Notes: a model not told the origin generated them from the letters alone. 64,000 bases of DNA from Desulfolutivibrio sulfoxidireducens (GCF_013376475.1 NZ_CP045508.1:2105501-2169500); one strand, 5' to 3'. Shown: positions 1 through 8,705, numbered from the stretch's first letter. Numbers and translations: made by a program.

Positions 1-641
1 CAGTCGCCGCCCCAGATCTTCAGATCGAAATCGGCCAGTTCCCGGAAGGCCAGCCGCCGGTTGGGATAGCCCGCGCCGACAAAGGACAGGTCGGAACCGT
101 ACAGGCGGCGCTGGGCCAAAGAAAGGTCCAGGGGCCGGTGGATGTCCGGATCGGCGGCCATGGGCAGGTACACGGCGTTTTCCACCCCGGCCGCGGCCAG
201 GCGCGACAAAAACGGCTCCTTCTGGATGACCGCGAAAAAATCGTAATGCGGGGCGAAGGCCTGCCAATAGGTGAATATCTGGTGATCCTCCACGAACCAC
301 ATGGCCGTGGCCACCCCGTCGCGGCGCAGGCGTTTGAGGGCCTGGCGGCTTAAGGGGGCCTGGGCCATGGCCAGGACCAGATCCGGTTCGAAGGTCTCCA
401 CCTTGGCCAGGATGGCCTGGGACACGGTCTGCAAAAAGGCGTGCTCCAGGTAGTCCAGGCGGTCGGCGGTCACCCGCAGTTTTTTTAACGCCGAAAAGGC
501 CCCGTAAAAATCCGGGGCCTCGAACACGTCCACCAGATGGCCGAGTTCGGCCAGGGCCTTGGCGCAATATCGCCCCACAGGCAATGACCCTCCATACATG
601 GGCAAGACCACCAGGATGCGCACGAGGGGGCGGGGGGGCAT
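1..641 (-). CDS. CgeB-like glycosyltransferase, 3' part cut by window edge
   Basis: About 213 codons are visible, and the C-terminal part lies beyond the left edge. The N-terminus (RILVVLPMYGGSLPVGRYCAKALAELGH) reads as the first Rossmann beta-alpha unit of a GT-B glycosyltransferase. Later stretches (AMWFVEDHQIFTYW, LSFVGAGYPNRR) resemble the CgeB/DUF3880 family, which often modifies surface glycans or flagellin. The ATG at 641 was chosen because a GGAG motif lies 9 bases upstream; an in-frame ATG at 650 sits too close to it. The gene follows a GT9 glycosyltransferase on the same strand with a 24-base gap, so both probably act on one glycan. The exact sugar and acceptor are unknown. Confidence 0.7.
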   Translation of the reverse strand, partial: MPPRPLVRILVVLPMYGGSLPVGRYCAKALAELGHLVDVFEAPDFYGAFSALKKLRVTADRLDYLEHAFLQTVSQAILAKVETFEPDLVLAMAQAPLSRQALKRLRRDGVATAMWFVEDHQIFTYWQAFAPHYDFFAVIQKEPFLSRLAAAGVENAVYLPMAADPDIHRPLDLSLAQRRLYGSDLSFVGAGYPNRRLAFRELADFDLKIWGGD

Positions 642-665
642 GGCGTCCATCTCCAAAAAAGGGGG

Positions 666-1949
666 TTAAAGCGTCTCGACGAACCCGCGTCCGGCCAGGG
701 GTCCGCGATCGAGCATCCAGTCCGGTTCCTGATAGTACCTGGCCCCAAGGCCCGGGTCCGCCCCCAGGCCGTGGCCGACGCCAAGGTGTTCGGCCACGAA
801 GGCCCGAAACGCCCGACGGGCCGGGGCCGTCTGGTCCTCGCCGGCAAAGGGTTCGCACACCGCCCCCAGGGCGTCCGTGCCGGTATGATACCCCACGAGT
901 CCGGGCGGCGGCGCGGTCTTGGCCGAGCCGGCCACAAGCCTGGCCAGACGCGCATCGGCAAAGGGATCGCGGCAGACCAGGCCGTGTTCGCAGGCGGCCG
1001 TCTCCAGGCAGGGGGCGCAGGGGGTCAGGGCCTGCCACACGGTATGCCCGTGGCCGTAGGGACCGGTCTCGTGACACCAGGCCGAGGACAAAAAAAAGGC
1101 CGTCACCGGCGTGCCCAGGTGGGCGGCCAGATGCATGGCCCCGGTATCCGGGGTGAAAAGCTCGTCCAAAGCCGCGATCTCCCGGAAAAGCCCCCCCATG
1201 TCCGTCTTTCCGGACAGATCGAGGACATGTTCGGCCACGGCCGGCCGAAGCAGGCGGCACAGAGCCCTGGCCGCCGGGGCCTGATCCGCCGTGCCCAGAA
1301 GGACGATGCGTTTCGCGGCGACACGGGAAAAGGCCGCCGTGAGAAGCGGGGCCAGCACCTGCGGCGGCAGGGAGCGTCTGGCCTCGCGTCCGGCCAGGAC
1401 CACCCCGATCCCTCCCCCCTTGGGTGTGGCCCGGGGATTGACCGTATCCGGTGGCGCCATGCGCCCGGCAAAGGCGGCCCAGAAGTCCATGAGGTTGAGG
1501 CCCGTCTCCCGCCGCGTGGCCATGAACCGAAAGGCCAGGGCGGGCCAGGGGTCCTTGACGGGCTGCCCGTGCGTGAGCAGGTGACCGCGCACGATGTCCG
1601 GATCGAACAGGGTCGAGACGGCCCGGGCCAGGCCCGAGTGGTTGAGCACATAGACCCGGTCGAACCGAAGGGCGGAAAGTTCGGCGAAGGTCGCGCGGTT
1701 GCCCAGGACCCTGGCCAGGGCCGAGGGATCGTCCGCGCCGGCGGCGTTCCCGGGTCCATGGGCGGCTAGGCCGTGGGCGATCACCCCGGGATAGGCCAAT
1801 CCGGCCAGGGGCAAAAGGGAGGCGTCCACGAGCAGGTGGAGTTCCGGGGCCGCCGAGGACATATCCCGGGCGGCCAGGGAGGCCAGCAGGCGCCTGGTCT
1901 GGAGGAGGTCCCCGAAGCGGGCCAGTTGCACGACAAGCACGCGTTTCAT
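666..1949 (-). CDS. Glycosyltransferase family 9 (heptosyltransferase-like)
   Basis: This 427-residue protein begins MKRVLVVQLARFGDLLQ, the classic N-terminus of ADP-heptose:LPS heptosyltransferases (GT9). The nucleotide-sugar site is seen near residue 290 as FTPDTGAMHLAAHLGTP, the D(T/S)GxxHxAAxLG signature. A tail of roughly 100 residues after the GT9 core includes several cysteines (CAPCLETAACEHGLVC), a pattern common in Desulfovibrio GT9 proteins. Start ATG 1949 matches the family; the longer frame to 1988 adds residues without conservation. It probably acts in LPS core or surface glycan assembly with the downstream CgeB-like gene. Acceptor specificity cannot be read from sequence. Confidence 0.8.
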   Translation of the reverse strand: MKRVLVVQLARFGDLLQTRRLLASLAARDMSSAAPELHLLVDASLLPLAGLAYPGVIAHGLAAHGPGNAAGADDPSALARVLGNRATFAELSALRFDRVYVLNHSGLARAVSTLFDPDIVRGHLLTHGQPVKDPWPALAFRFMATRRETGLNLMDFWAAFAGRMAPPDTVNPRATPKGGGIGVVLAGREARRSLPPQVLAPLLTAAFSRVAAKRIVLLGTADQAPAARALCRLLRPAVAEHVLDLSGKTDMGGLFREIAALDELFTPDTGAMHLAAHLGTPVTAFFLSSAWCHETGPYGHGHTVWQALTPCAPCLETAACEHGLVCRDPFADARLARLVAGSAKTAPPPGLVGYHTGTDALGAVCEPFAGEDQTAPARRAFRAFVAEHLGVGHGLGADPGLGARYYQEPDWMLDRGPLAGRGFVETL

Positions 1950-2045
1950 GGCAAGGCGGCCGTGGGCCGTAATTTTCCTATCCGGCAATTTTCACGAAAG
2001 AAAGCTGTTTTCCCCACCGCCGATCATCTGGTATGGAATCGACCC

Positions 2046-2738
2046 ATGCGCTACTACCCTATTTTCGTCAATCTCGCCCGAAAAAAATGTCTGGTGGTGG
2101 GCGCGGGCCAGGTGGGCCGGCGCAAGATCGCCACCCTGGCCTCCTGCGGGGCCGAGGAGATCCTGGTCCTGGACCTCTCCCCCCTTGGCCCGGAAAGCGC
2201 CGCCATCCTGGAGCATCCCAGCGTTCGCTTCGAGCAAAGGCCCTTTGCGCCGGCCGACCTGGATGGCCGTTTCCTGGTCATCGCCTCCACCAGCGACGAG
2301 GACACCAACTGGCGCATAAGCCGTCTGTGCGAAGAGCGCGGCATCCCCTGCAACATCGTGGACCAGCCGGAGAAATGCAGCTTCATCGTCCCGGCTCTTT
2401 TCACCCGGGGCGATTTGACCCTGGCCGTATCCACGGGCGGCAGCTCCCCGGCCCTGGCCCGCAAGATCCGCCACGACCTGGGGGAATACTTCGGCGCCCA
2501 ATACGGAGCCTTTCTGACGCTCATGGGCGGGCTGCGGCCCCTGGTCATCGGCCTTGGCCAGGGTTCGGACCACAACTCCGACCTGTTCAAGCGCATCGTG
2601 GAGTCCCCGCTTCTCGAGGCCATAAAAACCCGGGACGCGGCCACGGCCCTGTCCATCCTGCGATCCATCCTTCCCGAATCGCTGCACGGCGAGCTTGACG
2701 AACTCGTGACGGGGGTGATGCGCGATGACGCTCGGTAG
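2046..2738 (+). CDS. Precorrin-2 dehydrogenase / siroheme synthase N-terminal protein
   Basis: This 230-residue protein matches the Met8/CysG-B family, which oxidises precorrin-2 to sirohydrochlorin with NAD and in some members inserts iron. The N-terminus RYYPIFVNLARKKCLVVGAGQVGRRK holds the GxGxVxxRK NAD-binding loop. A second landmark is FTRGDLTLAVSTGGSSPALARKIR, the conserved dimerisation and active-site region. The long frame opens at 1773, but only the part from ATG 2046 is family-like. It is the first gene of an operon with ccsA-like and hemA genes, and its end overlaps the next start by 14 bases. Siroheme is needed for dissimilatory sulfite reductase, which fits a sulfate reducer. Ferrochelatase activity is uncertain. 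Confidence 0.88.
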   Translation: MRYYPIFVNLARKKCLVVGAGQVGRRKIATLASCGAEEILVLDLSPLGPESAAILEHPSVRFEQRPFAPADLDGRFLVIASTSDEDTNWRISRLCEERGIPCNIVDQPEKCSFIVPALFTRGDLTLAVSTGGSSPALARKIRHDLGEYFGAQYGAFLTLMGGLRPLVIGLGQGSDHNSDLFKRIVESPLLEAIKTRDAATALSILRSILPESLHGELDELVTGVMRDDAR

Positions 2739-3549
2739 CATCCTGTTCTTCTCGGTGCTGGGCCTGTATCTGGCCGGCACGGCGCTGTACCTGTCCGGGG
2801 CCATGTGGCGCATGGACGGACTTCGCCGGGCCGGCAACATGGCCGCGATTTTTGGGTTCGTCCTGCATACGGCCTGCCTGGGGCTGTCCCTGCGCGAGGA
2901 GGCCGGCGGCATGCTCCTGCGCAGCGAGTTCTATTTCAGCCTGCTGGCCTGGAGCCTGCTTCTCATCTTCTTTTTTTTGTGGTGGCGGCTGCGCATGGAC
3001 TTTCTGGGCCTTCTGACCTCGCCGCTGGCCCTGATCCTTTTTTTGTCCTCCCAGGCCGTGGGCGGGGCGCGTCCCCTGCCGGAGACCCTGTCGGGGCTTT
3101 TTTTCGGACTGCACATCGGGTCGCTTTTTCTGGCCATAAGCCTTCTGGCCATGGCCTGCGCCACGGGCACGGGCTATCTGTACCTGGAGCGCAAGATCAA
3201 GACCAAGGAGAAGCTTACCGGCTTCGCCAGGGCGATGCCGTCGCTGTCGACCTTTGACCGGGCCAACCAGTGGGCCGTGACCGGAGGGTTCCCCCTGTAC
3301 ACCCTCGGGCTGGTTTCCGGGTTTTTGTGGGCGAAACTGACCTGGCACAGCATCTTTTCCTGGGACCCGAAAGAGGTGGTGGCCATCTTCATCTGGCTTT
3401 TGTTCGCCTTTTTGTTCCACCAGCGCCTGTTCATGGGCTGGCGCGGCAGAAAGACCGCCTGGCTGGCCATCTGGGTCTTTTCCTTAAGCATCGTGTCCAT
3501 GCTGGTGATCAACTTTTTCATGCCCACACACCACAGCTTCGCGTCGTAA
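2725..3549 (+). CDS. CcsA/HemX-like cytochrome c assembly membrane protein
   Basis: This 274-residue integral membrane protein has about eight hydrophobic segments. Near residue 215 it carries HSIFSWDPKEVVAIFIWLLF, which corresponds to the WGxxWxWDPKE haem-handling region of the CcsA/CcmF/HemX family, here in a shortened form. Conserved periplasmic-side histidines (TWHSIFSWD, PTHHSFAS) are consistent with haem ligation. It lies between the siroheme dehydrogenase and hemA, an order typical for Desulfovibrio. The role may be haem export for cytochrome c maturation or regulation of HemA (HemX); sequence alone does not decide. The start overlaps the upstream gene by 14 bases, suggesting translational coupling. 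Confidence 0.82.
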   Translation: MTLGSILFFSVLGLYLAGTALYLSGAMWRMDGLRRAGNMAAIFGFVLHTACLGLSLREEAGGMLLRSEFYFSLLAWSLLLIFFFLWWRLRMDFLGLLTSPLALILFLSSQAVGGARPLPETLSGLFFGLHIGSLFLAISLLAMACATGTGYLYLERKIKTKEKLTGFARAMPSLSTFDRANQWAVTGGFPLYTLGLVSGFLWAKLTWHSIFSWDPKEVVAIFIWLLFAFLFHQRLFMGWRGRKTAWLAIWVFSLSIVSMLVINFFMPTHHSFAS

Positions 3550-3553
3550 GCCC

Positions 3554-4939
3554 ATGCAAGACAACATCCATCTGTTCGGATTAAACCACAAGACGGCGGA
3601 CGTGGAGGTGCGCGAGGCCTTCGCCCTGGCCGACGGCGGCATCCTCGAACGAGCCCTGTTGTCCCGGGACGGCCCCATCCGCGAGGCCCTGGTCCTGTCC
3701 ACCTGCAACCGGGTGGAGATCCTGGTGTCCGGCGCGCCCGGGACCGACCCCGGCCCCATGGTGCTGTCGCGCTGGGCCGGCCACTGTAACCGGGACGGGG
3801 CCCGGCTTGCCCCGCACATCTATGCCCACTCCGGGCGGGACGCCGTGGAACACGTCTTCCGGGTGGCCTCGGGCCTGGATTCCATGGTCCTGGGCGAGCC
3901 CCAGATACTGGGGCAGATGAAGGACGCCTACCGCCGGGCCGTGGAGAGCGGGTCCACGGGCGTGATCCTCAACCGGCTTTTGCACAAGGCCTTCTCCACG
4001 GCCAAAAAGGTGCGCACGGCCACGGGCATCGGGGCCAGCGCCGTATCCATCAGCTATGCGGCCGTGGAACTGGCCAAACGCATCTTCGGGGAGACCGCCG
4101 GGAAAAAGGCCATGCTCATCGGCGCGGGCGAGATGGCCGAGCTGGCCGCCACCCATCTTCTGACCGCGGGCATCTCGCACCTTTTCGTGGCCAACCGGAC
4201 CCTCTCCCGGGCACAGGAACTGGCCGAACGTTTCAAGGGCACGGCCATCCCCTTCGAGGACCTGGCCGGCCGCCTGGTCGAGGCCGACATCGTCATCAGT
4301 TCCACCGGCGCGCCCCAGGCCATCATCCGGGCCAAGGACATACGGGACGTGCTGAAAAAAAGACGTCAGCGGCCCATGTTTTTCATCGACATCGCCGTAC
4401 CCCGGGACATCGATCCCGACGTCAACAGCCTCGACAACGTCTATCTCTACGACATCGACGACCTGCGCGAGGTGGTGGAGGAAAACCTGGCCCAGCGCAA
4501 GGAGGAGGCCACCCGGGCCGGGGAGATCGTCAGGGAGCAGGTGGAAAGTTTCTCCCACTGGCTGAAGGCCCTTGACCTCAGCCCCACGATCGTGGATGTT
4601 TTGCGTCATGGGGAGGACATCGCCCACCGGGAACTGTGCAAGACCATCCGGCGCCTCGGTCCGGACGTCACGCCGGAGACCGCGAAGGCCCTGGAGCGCC
4701 TGGCCGTGTCCATCAGCCACAAGATCCTCCACGAACCCATTGTCTTTCTCAAACGCCGCTCCAGGGAAAACGCGGGCGAACGGTTCATCGACCTGATCCG
4801 CAGAATCTTCGACCTGGACCGCGAGGTCATTCCCGAAGACGCCCACAGTCGCGACGAAGCCCCGGCGGAGTGCGACCACGAGGAAACCATATCCAACAAA
4901 GCGAGTGCGCCATGCGTTCCTACCTCATCGAGGAACTGA
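3554..4939 (+). CDS. hemA: Glutamyl-tRNA reductase
   Basis: This 461-residue protein catalyses NADPH-dependent reduction of glutamyl-tRNA to glutamate-1-semialdehyde, the first committed step of C5-pathway tetrapyrrole synthesis. The N-terminus IHLFGLNHKTADVEVRE and the motif LVLSTCNRVEI, with the catalytic cysteine, are diagnostic. The NADPH domain shows MLIGAGEMAELAATHL near residue 180, and the C-terminal dimerisation helix follows. Length is normal for bacterial HemA with a short acidic, His-rich tail. It follows the CcsA-like gene by 4 bases. Its last 28 bases overlap the next small gene, so translation is probably coupled. Confidence 0.96.
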   Translation: MQDNIHLFGLNHKTADVEVREAFALADGGILERALLSRDGPIREALVLSTCNRVEILVSGAPGTDPGPMVLSRWAGHCNRDGARLAPHIYAHSGRDAVEHVFRVASGLDSMVLGEPQILGQMKDAYRRAVESGSTGVILNRLLHKAFSTAKKVRTATGIGASAVSISYAAVELAKRIFGETAGKKAMLIGAGEMAELAATHLLTAGISHLFVANRTLSRAQELAERFKGTAIPFEDLAGRLVEADIVISSTGAPQAIIRAKDIRDVLKKRRQRPMFFIDIAVPRDIDPDVNSLDNVYLYDIDDLREVVEENLAQRKEEATRAGEIVREQVESFSHWLKALDLSPTIVDVLRHGEDIAHRELCKTIRRLGPDVTPETAKALERLAVSISHKILHEPIVFLKRRSRENAGERFIDLIRRIFDLDREVIPEDAHSRDEAPAECDHEETISNKASAPCVPTSSRN

Positions 4940-5247
4940 CCGAGGGCGATATGGAGCGTATCAAGGCCCGGTTGGCCGAGAAAGGCTTCAAAGGCTCCCT
5001 TGATGACATCTATTTCATTCCCTTCCCCCAGGAGATGCTCAACGACGAACAGACCGAACATCTGCCCGAATGCGGCCCCTACGTGCTCGTGTTGGAAACG
5101 GGCTCGGACTTTCTCAAGATGGAGCTCCTTATCCGGGGCAAGGGCAGGCTGCGCTGCTCCTGCATCAGCTACTGCACCCCCGAGCAGCGCAACCAGATGA
5201 TCGATTTTCTGGACAGCTTCGTCCACGAACTGGATATTCCGGTTTGA
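4912..5247 (+). CDS. Conserved small protein of unknown function
   Basis: This 111-residue acidic protein begins MRSYLIEELTEGDMERIKARL at ATG 4912, inside the end of hemA. It contains a cysteine pair in RLRCSCISYC and ends in an amphipathic helix (MIDFLDSFVHELDIPV). No known domain is recognised. Position in the hemA operon and strongly coding-like composition make it a real gene. A role linked to tetrapyrrole synthesis or downstream tRNA modification is possible but unsupported. The same frame is open upstream to 4636, but that part is out of frame with hemA and looks like shadow sequence. Confidence 0.75.
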   Translation: MRSYLIEELTEGDMERIKARLAEKGFKGSLDDIYFIPFPQEMLNDEQTEHLPECGPYVLVLETGSDFLKMELLIRGKGRLRCSCISYCTPEQRNQMIDFLDSFVHELDIPV

Positions 5248-5299
5248 GCCGTCCGGCCGGCCCAGGGGGGCTTTGCCCGGCCGGCCCGGGTTGACCGCC

Positions 5300-7054
5300 A
5301 TGCCCACGGCGTATCCCGCGCAACTCGGTGACCTTTCCCCGGCCCAGGCCCGGTTGGGCCTGGACGTTGCGGCCTTCACCCGGGAGGTGGCCCCGGACCT
5401 CGGCGGCGCCGCCATCCTGGTCGGGGTGTCGGGCGGTCCGGACTCCACGGCCCTTGTGCTTCTCCTGCGCTGCCTGTCGCGGCGCCTGGGGATCACCCTG
5501 GCGGCGGCCCACCTGGACCACGGCCTGCGCCCGGAATCGGCGGACGAGGCCAGGGCGGCGCGGGACCTCTGCCGCGCCCTGGGCATCGCCTGCCATACGG
5601 AACGGGCCGACCTGCCCAGGCCGGGTTCCAAGGGCCTGGAGGCGGCGGCCAGGGAGGCCAGGTACGCCTTTTTCGAGAGGGTCCGGACGCGAACCGGGGC
5701 CGACTTCCTCGCTGTGGGGCACACCCTGAACGACCTGGCCGAGGACATCGTGTTGCGCCTGCTGCGCGGCTGCGGCTGGCCGGCCCTGGGGGGCATGCCG
5801 GCCTTCGATGCCCGAAGGCATCTTCTGCGGCCGCTTCTTTTGACCCCCCGGACGCGGCTGCTGAAATTTCTGGCCGAACTCGGGGTTCGCCCGGCCGAGG
5901 ACCGGACCAACGCCGATCCCGCCTTTCGACGCAACCGCGTCCGACATCGGGTCCTGCCGCTTTTTCTGGAGGAAAATCCAGGTTTTCTGGAGGCAACGGC
6001 CAGGCTGTGGAGGCAGGCGGTCATCGACCGGGACTATTTCACATCCGATCCGGTCCTGGAAAACAGCCCCAAACGTACCCCCGAGGGCGACATCCTGATC
6101 CCCAAGGAGGTTCTTTCCGGCCTGCACCCGGCCCGGCGTATCCGGCTCTTCAAGTCGGTCCTGGACGGCATGGGGCCCGGAGAGTCCCTGACCCCCACGC
6201 TTTTCGGTCTTGAGCGGGCCTTTGTGTCCCGGCGCGGCGGGACCCGGCTCCAGTTCCCAGGCGGCAAGACCGCCCGGATTTTTGCCTCGGGCGTGCGCTT
6301 TCAACACACTGGCGCATTGACAGTGGTTGGCTGTGGAGATACACATGGAGATTGTGAAATTTTCAACAAGGAGGCTTCGCCCGTGAATATCCTGACCTTC
6401 GGCCCCAACGGCAGCGGCAAGGGAACCCAGGGTTCCCTGGTGAAAAAGAAATACAATCTGGCCCACATCGAGTCCGGCGCGATCTTCCGCGAGCATATCG
6501 GCGGAGGCACCGAACTGGGCATGAAGGCCAAGGCCTATATCGACAAGGGTGAACTGGTCCCCGACGACATCACCATTCCCATGATTTTATCCACGCTGAA
6601 GGAAAAGGGCAAGGACGGCTGGCTGCTCGACGGCTTTCCGCGCAACATCGTCCAGGCCCAGAAGCTGTGGGAGGCCCTGCAGGCCGCCGGCATGAAGATC
6701 GACTACGTCATCGAGATCCTTCTGCCCCGCCAGATCGCCAAGAACCGCATCATGGGCCGCCGCCTGTGCGCCAATGACCCCAACCACCCCAATAACATCT
6801 TCATCGACGCCATCAAGCCCAACGGCGACGTCTGCCGGGTGTGTGGCGGGGCGCTCAAGTCCCGTTCCGACGACCAGGACGAGGAGGCCATCAACAAGCG
6901 CCACGACATCTACTACGACACCACCACCGGCACCCTGGCCGCCGCCTATTTCTACAAGAACCTGGCCGCCAAGGGCGCGACCAAATACATCGAACTCAAC
7001 GGCGAAGGCAGCATCGATTCCATCAAGGAAACCCTTCTGGCGCAGCTTGCCTAG
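5300..7054 (+). CDS. tilS: tRNA(Ile)-lysidine synthase whose frame runs on into adenylate kinase
   Basis: Residues 1 to about 335 form TilS, which converts C34 of tRNA-Ile(CAU) to lysidine. The N-terminal PP-loop VGVSGGPDSTALVLLLR and the following AAHLDHGLRPES are characteristic. The TilS part has no stop codon: the frame passes through about 25 codons of AT-rich, non-conserved sequence (6302-6382) into adenylate kinase, giving a potential 584-residue fusion. An SD and GTG at 6383 provide an independent start for the kinase. The start ATG 5300 is preferred over TTG 5273. Either a natural read-through fusion, a recently lost tilS stop, or a sequence error could explain this. The TilS identity is secure; the true 3' end is not. 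Confidence 0.8.
   Translation: MPTAYPAQLGDLSPAQARLGLDVAAFTREVAPDLGGAAILVGVSGGPDSTALVLLLRCLSRRLGITLAAAHLDHGLRPESADEARAARDLCRALGIACHTERADLPRPGSKGLEAAAREARYAFFERVRTRTGADFLAVGHTLNDLAEDIVLRLLRGCGWPALGGMPAFDARRHLLRPLLLTPRTRLLKFLAELGVRPAEDRTNADPAFRRNRVRHRVLPLFLEENPGFLEATARLWRQAVIDRDYFTSDPVLENSPKRTPEGDILIPKEVLSGLHPARRIRLFKSVLDGMGPGESLTPTLFGLERAFVSRRGGTRLQFPGGKTARIFASGVRFQHTGALTVVGCGDTHGDCEIFNKEASPVNILTFGPNGSGKGTQGSLVKKKYNLAHIESGAIFREHIGGGTELGMKAKAYIDKGELVPDDITIPMILSTLKEKGKDGWLLDGFPRNIVQAQKLWEALQAAGMKIDYVIEILLPRQIAKNRIMGRRLCANDPNHPNNIFIDAIKPNGDVCRVCGGALKSRSDDQDEEAINKRHDIYYDTTTGTLAAAYFYKNLAAKGATKYIELNGEGSIDSIKETLLAQLA
6317..6345 (+). promoter_or_regulatory. Candidate sigma-70 promoter for adk
   Basis: A perfect TTGACA at 6317-6322 is followed after 17 bases by TACACA at 6340-6345. 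It lies in locally AT-rich sequence about 40 bases before the adk Shine-Dalgarno. The -10 element matches the consensus only partly. Confidence 0.5.
6383..7054 (+). CDS. adk: Adenylate kinase (own GTG start inside the tilS frame)
   Basis: This 223-residue enzyme interconverts ATP, AMP and ADP. It begins VNILTFGPNGSGKGTQGSL, with the Walker A loop GPNGSGKGT replacing the commoner GAPGAGKGT. The AMP-binding and LID motifs (GWLLDGFPRN, GRRLC, VCRVCGG) are present; the LID has cysteines that could bind zinc. An AAGGAGG Shine-Dalgarno ends 8 bases before GTG 6383, and a candidate promoter lies at 6317-6345, so independent expression is likely. It shares frame with the upstream tilS. A strong terminator follows at 7081. 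The family shows a long insertion typical of Desulfovibrio adk. Confidence 0.9.
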   Translation: MNILTFGPNGSGKGTQGSLVKKKYNLAHIESGAIFREHIGGGTELGMKAKAYIDKGELVPDDITIPMILSTLKEKGKDGWLLDGFPRNIVQAQKLWEALQAAGMKIDYVIEILLPRQIAKNRIMGRRLCANDPNHPNNIFIDAIKPNGDVCRVCGGALKSRSDDQDEEAINKRHDIYYDTTTGTLAAAYFYKNLAAKGATKYIELNGEGSIDSIKETLLAQLA

Positions 7055-7080
7055 TTTGCACGATATTCAGCCTTCCAAAG

Positions 7081-7112
7081 GACCCCGGGCCGCCCCCGGG
7101 GTCTTTTTTTTT
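7081..7112 (+). terminator. Intrinsic terminator after adk
   Basis: GACCCCGGG and CCCGGGGTC form a 9-bp stem, followed by nine T residues. It ends the hem-tilS-adk operon. Confidence 0.92.
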
Positions 7113-7162
7113 GTCCGTCCAGCGGCCTTGTCTTTTCGACGGTGTTCGGCTAGGTGCCCCCC

Positions 7163-8020
7163 ATGTCGCAGCACACCTTGCGTATCGGCCGCATCGCCTA
7201 CCTGAACGTCTGGCCGCTTTTCACCCTGCTGGCCCCTCACCTTGAAAACGACCCGCGCGTCACCTGCGTCTCGGGGCACCCCTCCGAACTCAACGCCGCC
7301 CTGCGCCGGGGGGACATCGACGTGGCCCCGGCCTCGGCCTTCGCCTACCTGCGCGATCCGGACGGGTTCCGGCTCCTGCCGGACCTAAGCATCGCCGCCG
7401 CCGTGGCCCCCATCCAGAGCGTGCTGCTGGTCAGCCCGGTCCCCGTGGACGGGTTGGCGGACTATCTGCGGCGAACCGGAGACACCGTGCTCCTGTCCCG
7501 GGCCTCGGCCAGTTCCAACGCCCTGCTCCGGGTTTTATGGCGCCATCACTGGAAGCTGCCCGAGCCCCGCTTCGAGATGATCGCCCCCGGAACGGGCCTG
7601 GCCACGGACCGGCCCTTCGTGGAGATCGGGGACACGGCCCTGGCCCACTACCTCCGCCCCCCCGAGGGCCGGCAGGTCATCGACCTGGGGCAGGCCTGGT
7701 TCGATTTCACCGGGATGCCCTTCGTGTTCGCCACCTGGATCGTCCGGGACGGCCTGGACGAGGCCCGGGCGACGACCCTTGGCGGCCTGTGGCGCGAGCT
7801 TGCGCGCATAAAAGGGGAACTGCCCAGACTGCTCGAGGGGCTGGTCGACTCCGGCGGACGTCCGCCGTGGATAGCGGCCGGGGATCTGGCGGCCTACCTG
7901 CGCGGGGTAAGCTACGATCTGGGACCGGTGGGGCAGGCCTCGCTGCTGCTTTTCGGCCACCATTGCCGGGAGCTTGGCCTCATCCCGGCCGTACCGGGAC
8001 TTCGCTGGCAGGAGGTGTGA
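7163..8020 (+). CDS. mqnA: Chorismate dehydratase of the futalosine pathway
   Basis: This 285-residue protein starts LRIGRIAYLNVWPLFTLL, the hallmark of MqnA, a periplasmic-binding-protein fold enzyme that dehydrates chorismate to 3-enolpyruvylbenzoate for menaquinone. Family landmarks include GHPSELNAALRRGDIDVAPASAFAY and the late ID-LGQAWFDFTGMPFVFATW stretch. Start ATG 7163 is preferred to the GTG at 7154; no strong SD is visible. It stands alone between the adk terminator and a convergent phospholipid gene. Menaquinone is the respiratory quinone of these sulfate reducers. The other mqn genes are not in the window. Confidence 0.9.
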   Translation: MSQHTLRIGRIAYLNVWPLFTLLAPHLENDPRVTCVSGHPSELNAALRRGDIDVAPASAFAYLRDPDGFRLLPDLSIAAAVAPIQSVLLVSPVPVDGLADYLRRTGDTVLLSRASASSNALLRVLWRHHWKLPEPRFEMIAPGTGLATDRPFVEIGDTALAHYLRPPEGRQVIDLGQAWFDFTGMPFVFATWIVRDGLDEARATTLGGLWRELARIKGELPRLLEGLVDSGGRPPWIAAGDLAAYLRGVSYDLGPVGQASLLLFGHHCRELGLIPAVPGLRWQEV

Positions 8021-8096
8021 GCCGGCGCTGAAAACGCGGGCCGGGCCAACATCGGGACGGAGGGTTTGCGGCCCGCGTCCGCCCACGCCACCGGGC

Positions 8097-8705
8097 CTAT
8101 TGTCTGTGATGGTTGGAGTTTCCGTTTTTCCCGTCGTTTGGAAACAGGCCAAACCATTCAAGAATGTAAAACACCCCGGACACCACGCTCAAAACCGCCA
8201 CGACAGCCACCAGGCCGTTCGTCACCAGGGGCAACGTCATCGTCTCCTGGTCCGCGAAAAAGGCCCGCCCCCCGAGCACGGCCAGAATGAGCAGCATCTG
8301 GGCCATGGTGTTGATCTTGCTTATCAGGATGGGATGGATGCGTTCCTTGATCTCCACCCCGGAGAACGACAGGACCGCAAGCCCGCCCACGATGATCACG
8401 TCCCGACTGACCACCACCACGGCCAGCCACCCGGGAATCCAGCCCTTGATGGCCAGACAGATGAACGAGGTGACCAGAAGCGTCTTGTCCGCCAGGGGGT
8501 CGAGCATGGCCCCAAGCCGGGAGCGTTGGTGCAGGATGCGGGCGATGGTCCCGTCCAGGGCGTCGGTGAGGCCGGCCGCGCCGAAGGTCAAGAGGGCCGA
8601 ATACAGACGCTCCTGCATGAACAAAACGACAAACACCGGGGTCAAAAGCACCCTGAAGATGGTCAGCAGATTGGGGATGGTCCAGTTTCGGTCACTCAGG
8701 CGCAT
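8097..8705 (-). CDS. CDP-alcohol phosphatidyltransferase (PgsA-like, copy 1)
   Basis: This 202-residue membrane protein contains the CDP-alcohol phosphotransferase signature near residue 45: DALDGTIAR...GAMLDPLADK, with all the expected aspartates. It probably transfers a phosphatidyl group from CDP-diacylglycerol to an alcohol such as glycerol-3-phosphate. Five to six hydrophobic helices follow. A second family member at 24181-24732 is closer to canonical PgsA, so this paralogue may have another acceptor. ATG 8705 has a weak GAGAG motif upstream; the frame is open to 8747. It is convergent with mqnA. Confidence 0.82.
   Translation of the reverse strand: MRLSDRNWTIPNLLTIFRVLLTPVFVVLFMQERLYSALLTFGAAGLTDALDGTIARILHQRSRLGAMLDPLADKTLLVTSFICLAIKGWIPGWLAVVVVSRDVIIVGGLAVLSFSGVEIKERIHPILISKINTMAQMLLILAVLGGRAFFADQETMTLPLVTNGLVAVVAVLSVVSGVFYILEWFGLFPNDGKNGNSNHHRQ

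Noticed and set aside
771-1769. Plus-strand ORF of 332 residues
   Set aside because: It lies opposite a clear GT9 glycosyltransferase and has the Gly/Arg-rich composition of a high-GC shadow frame.
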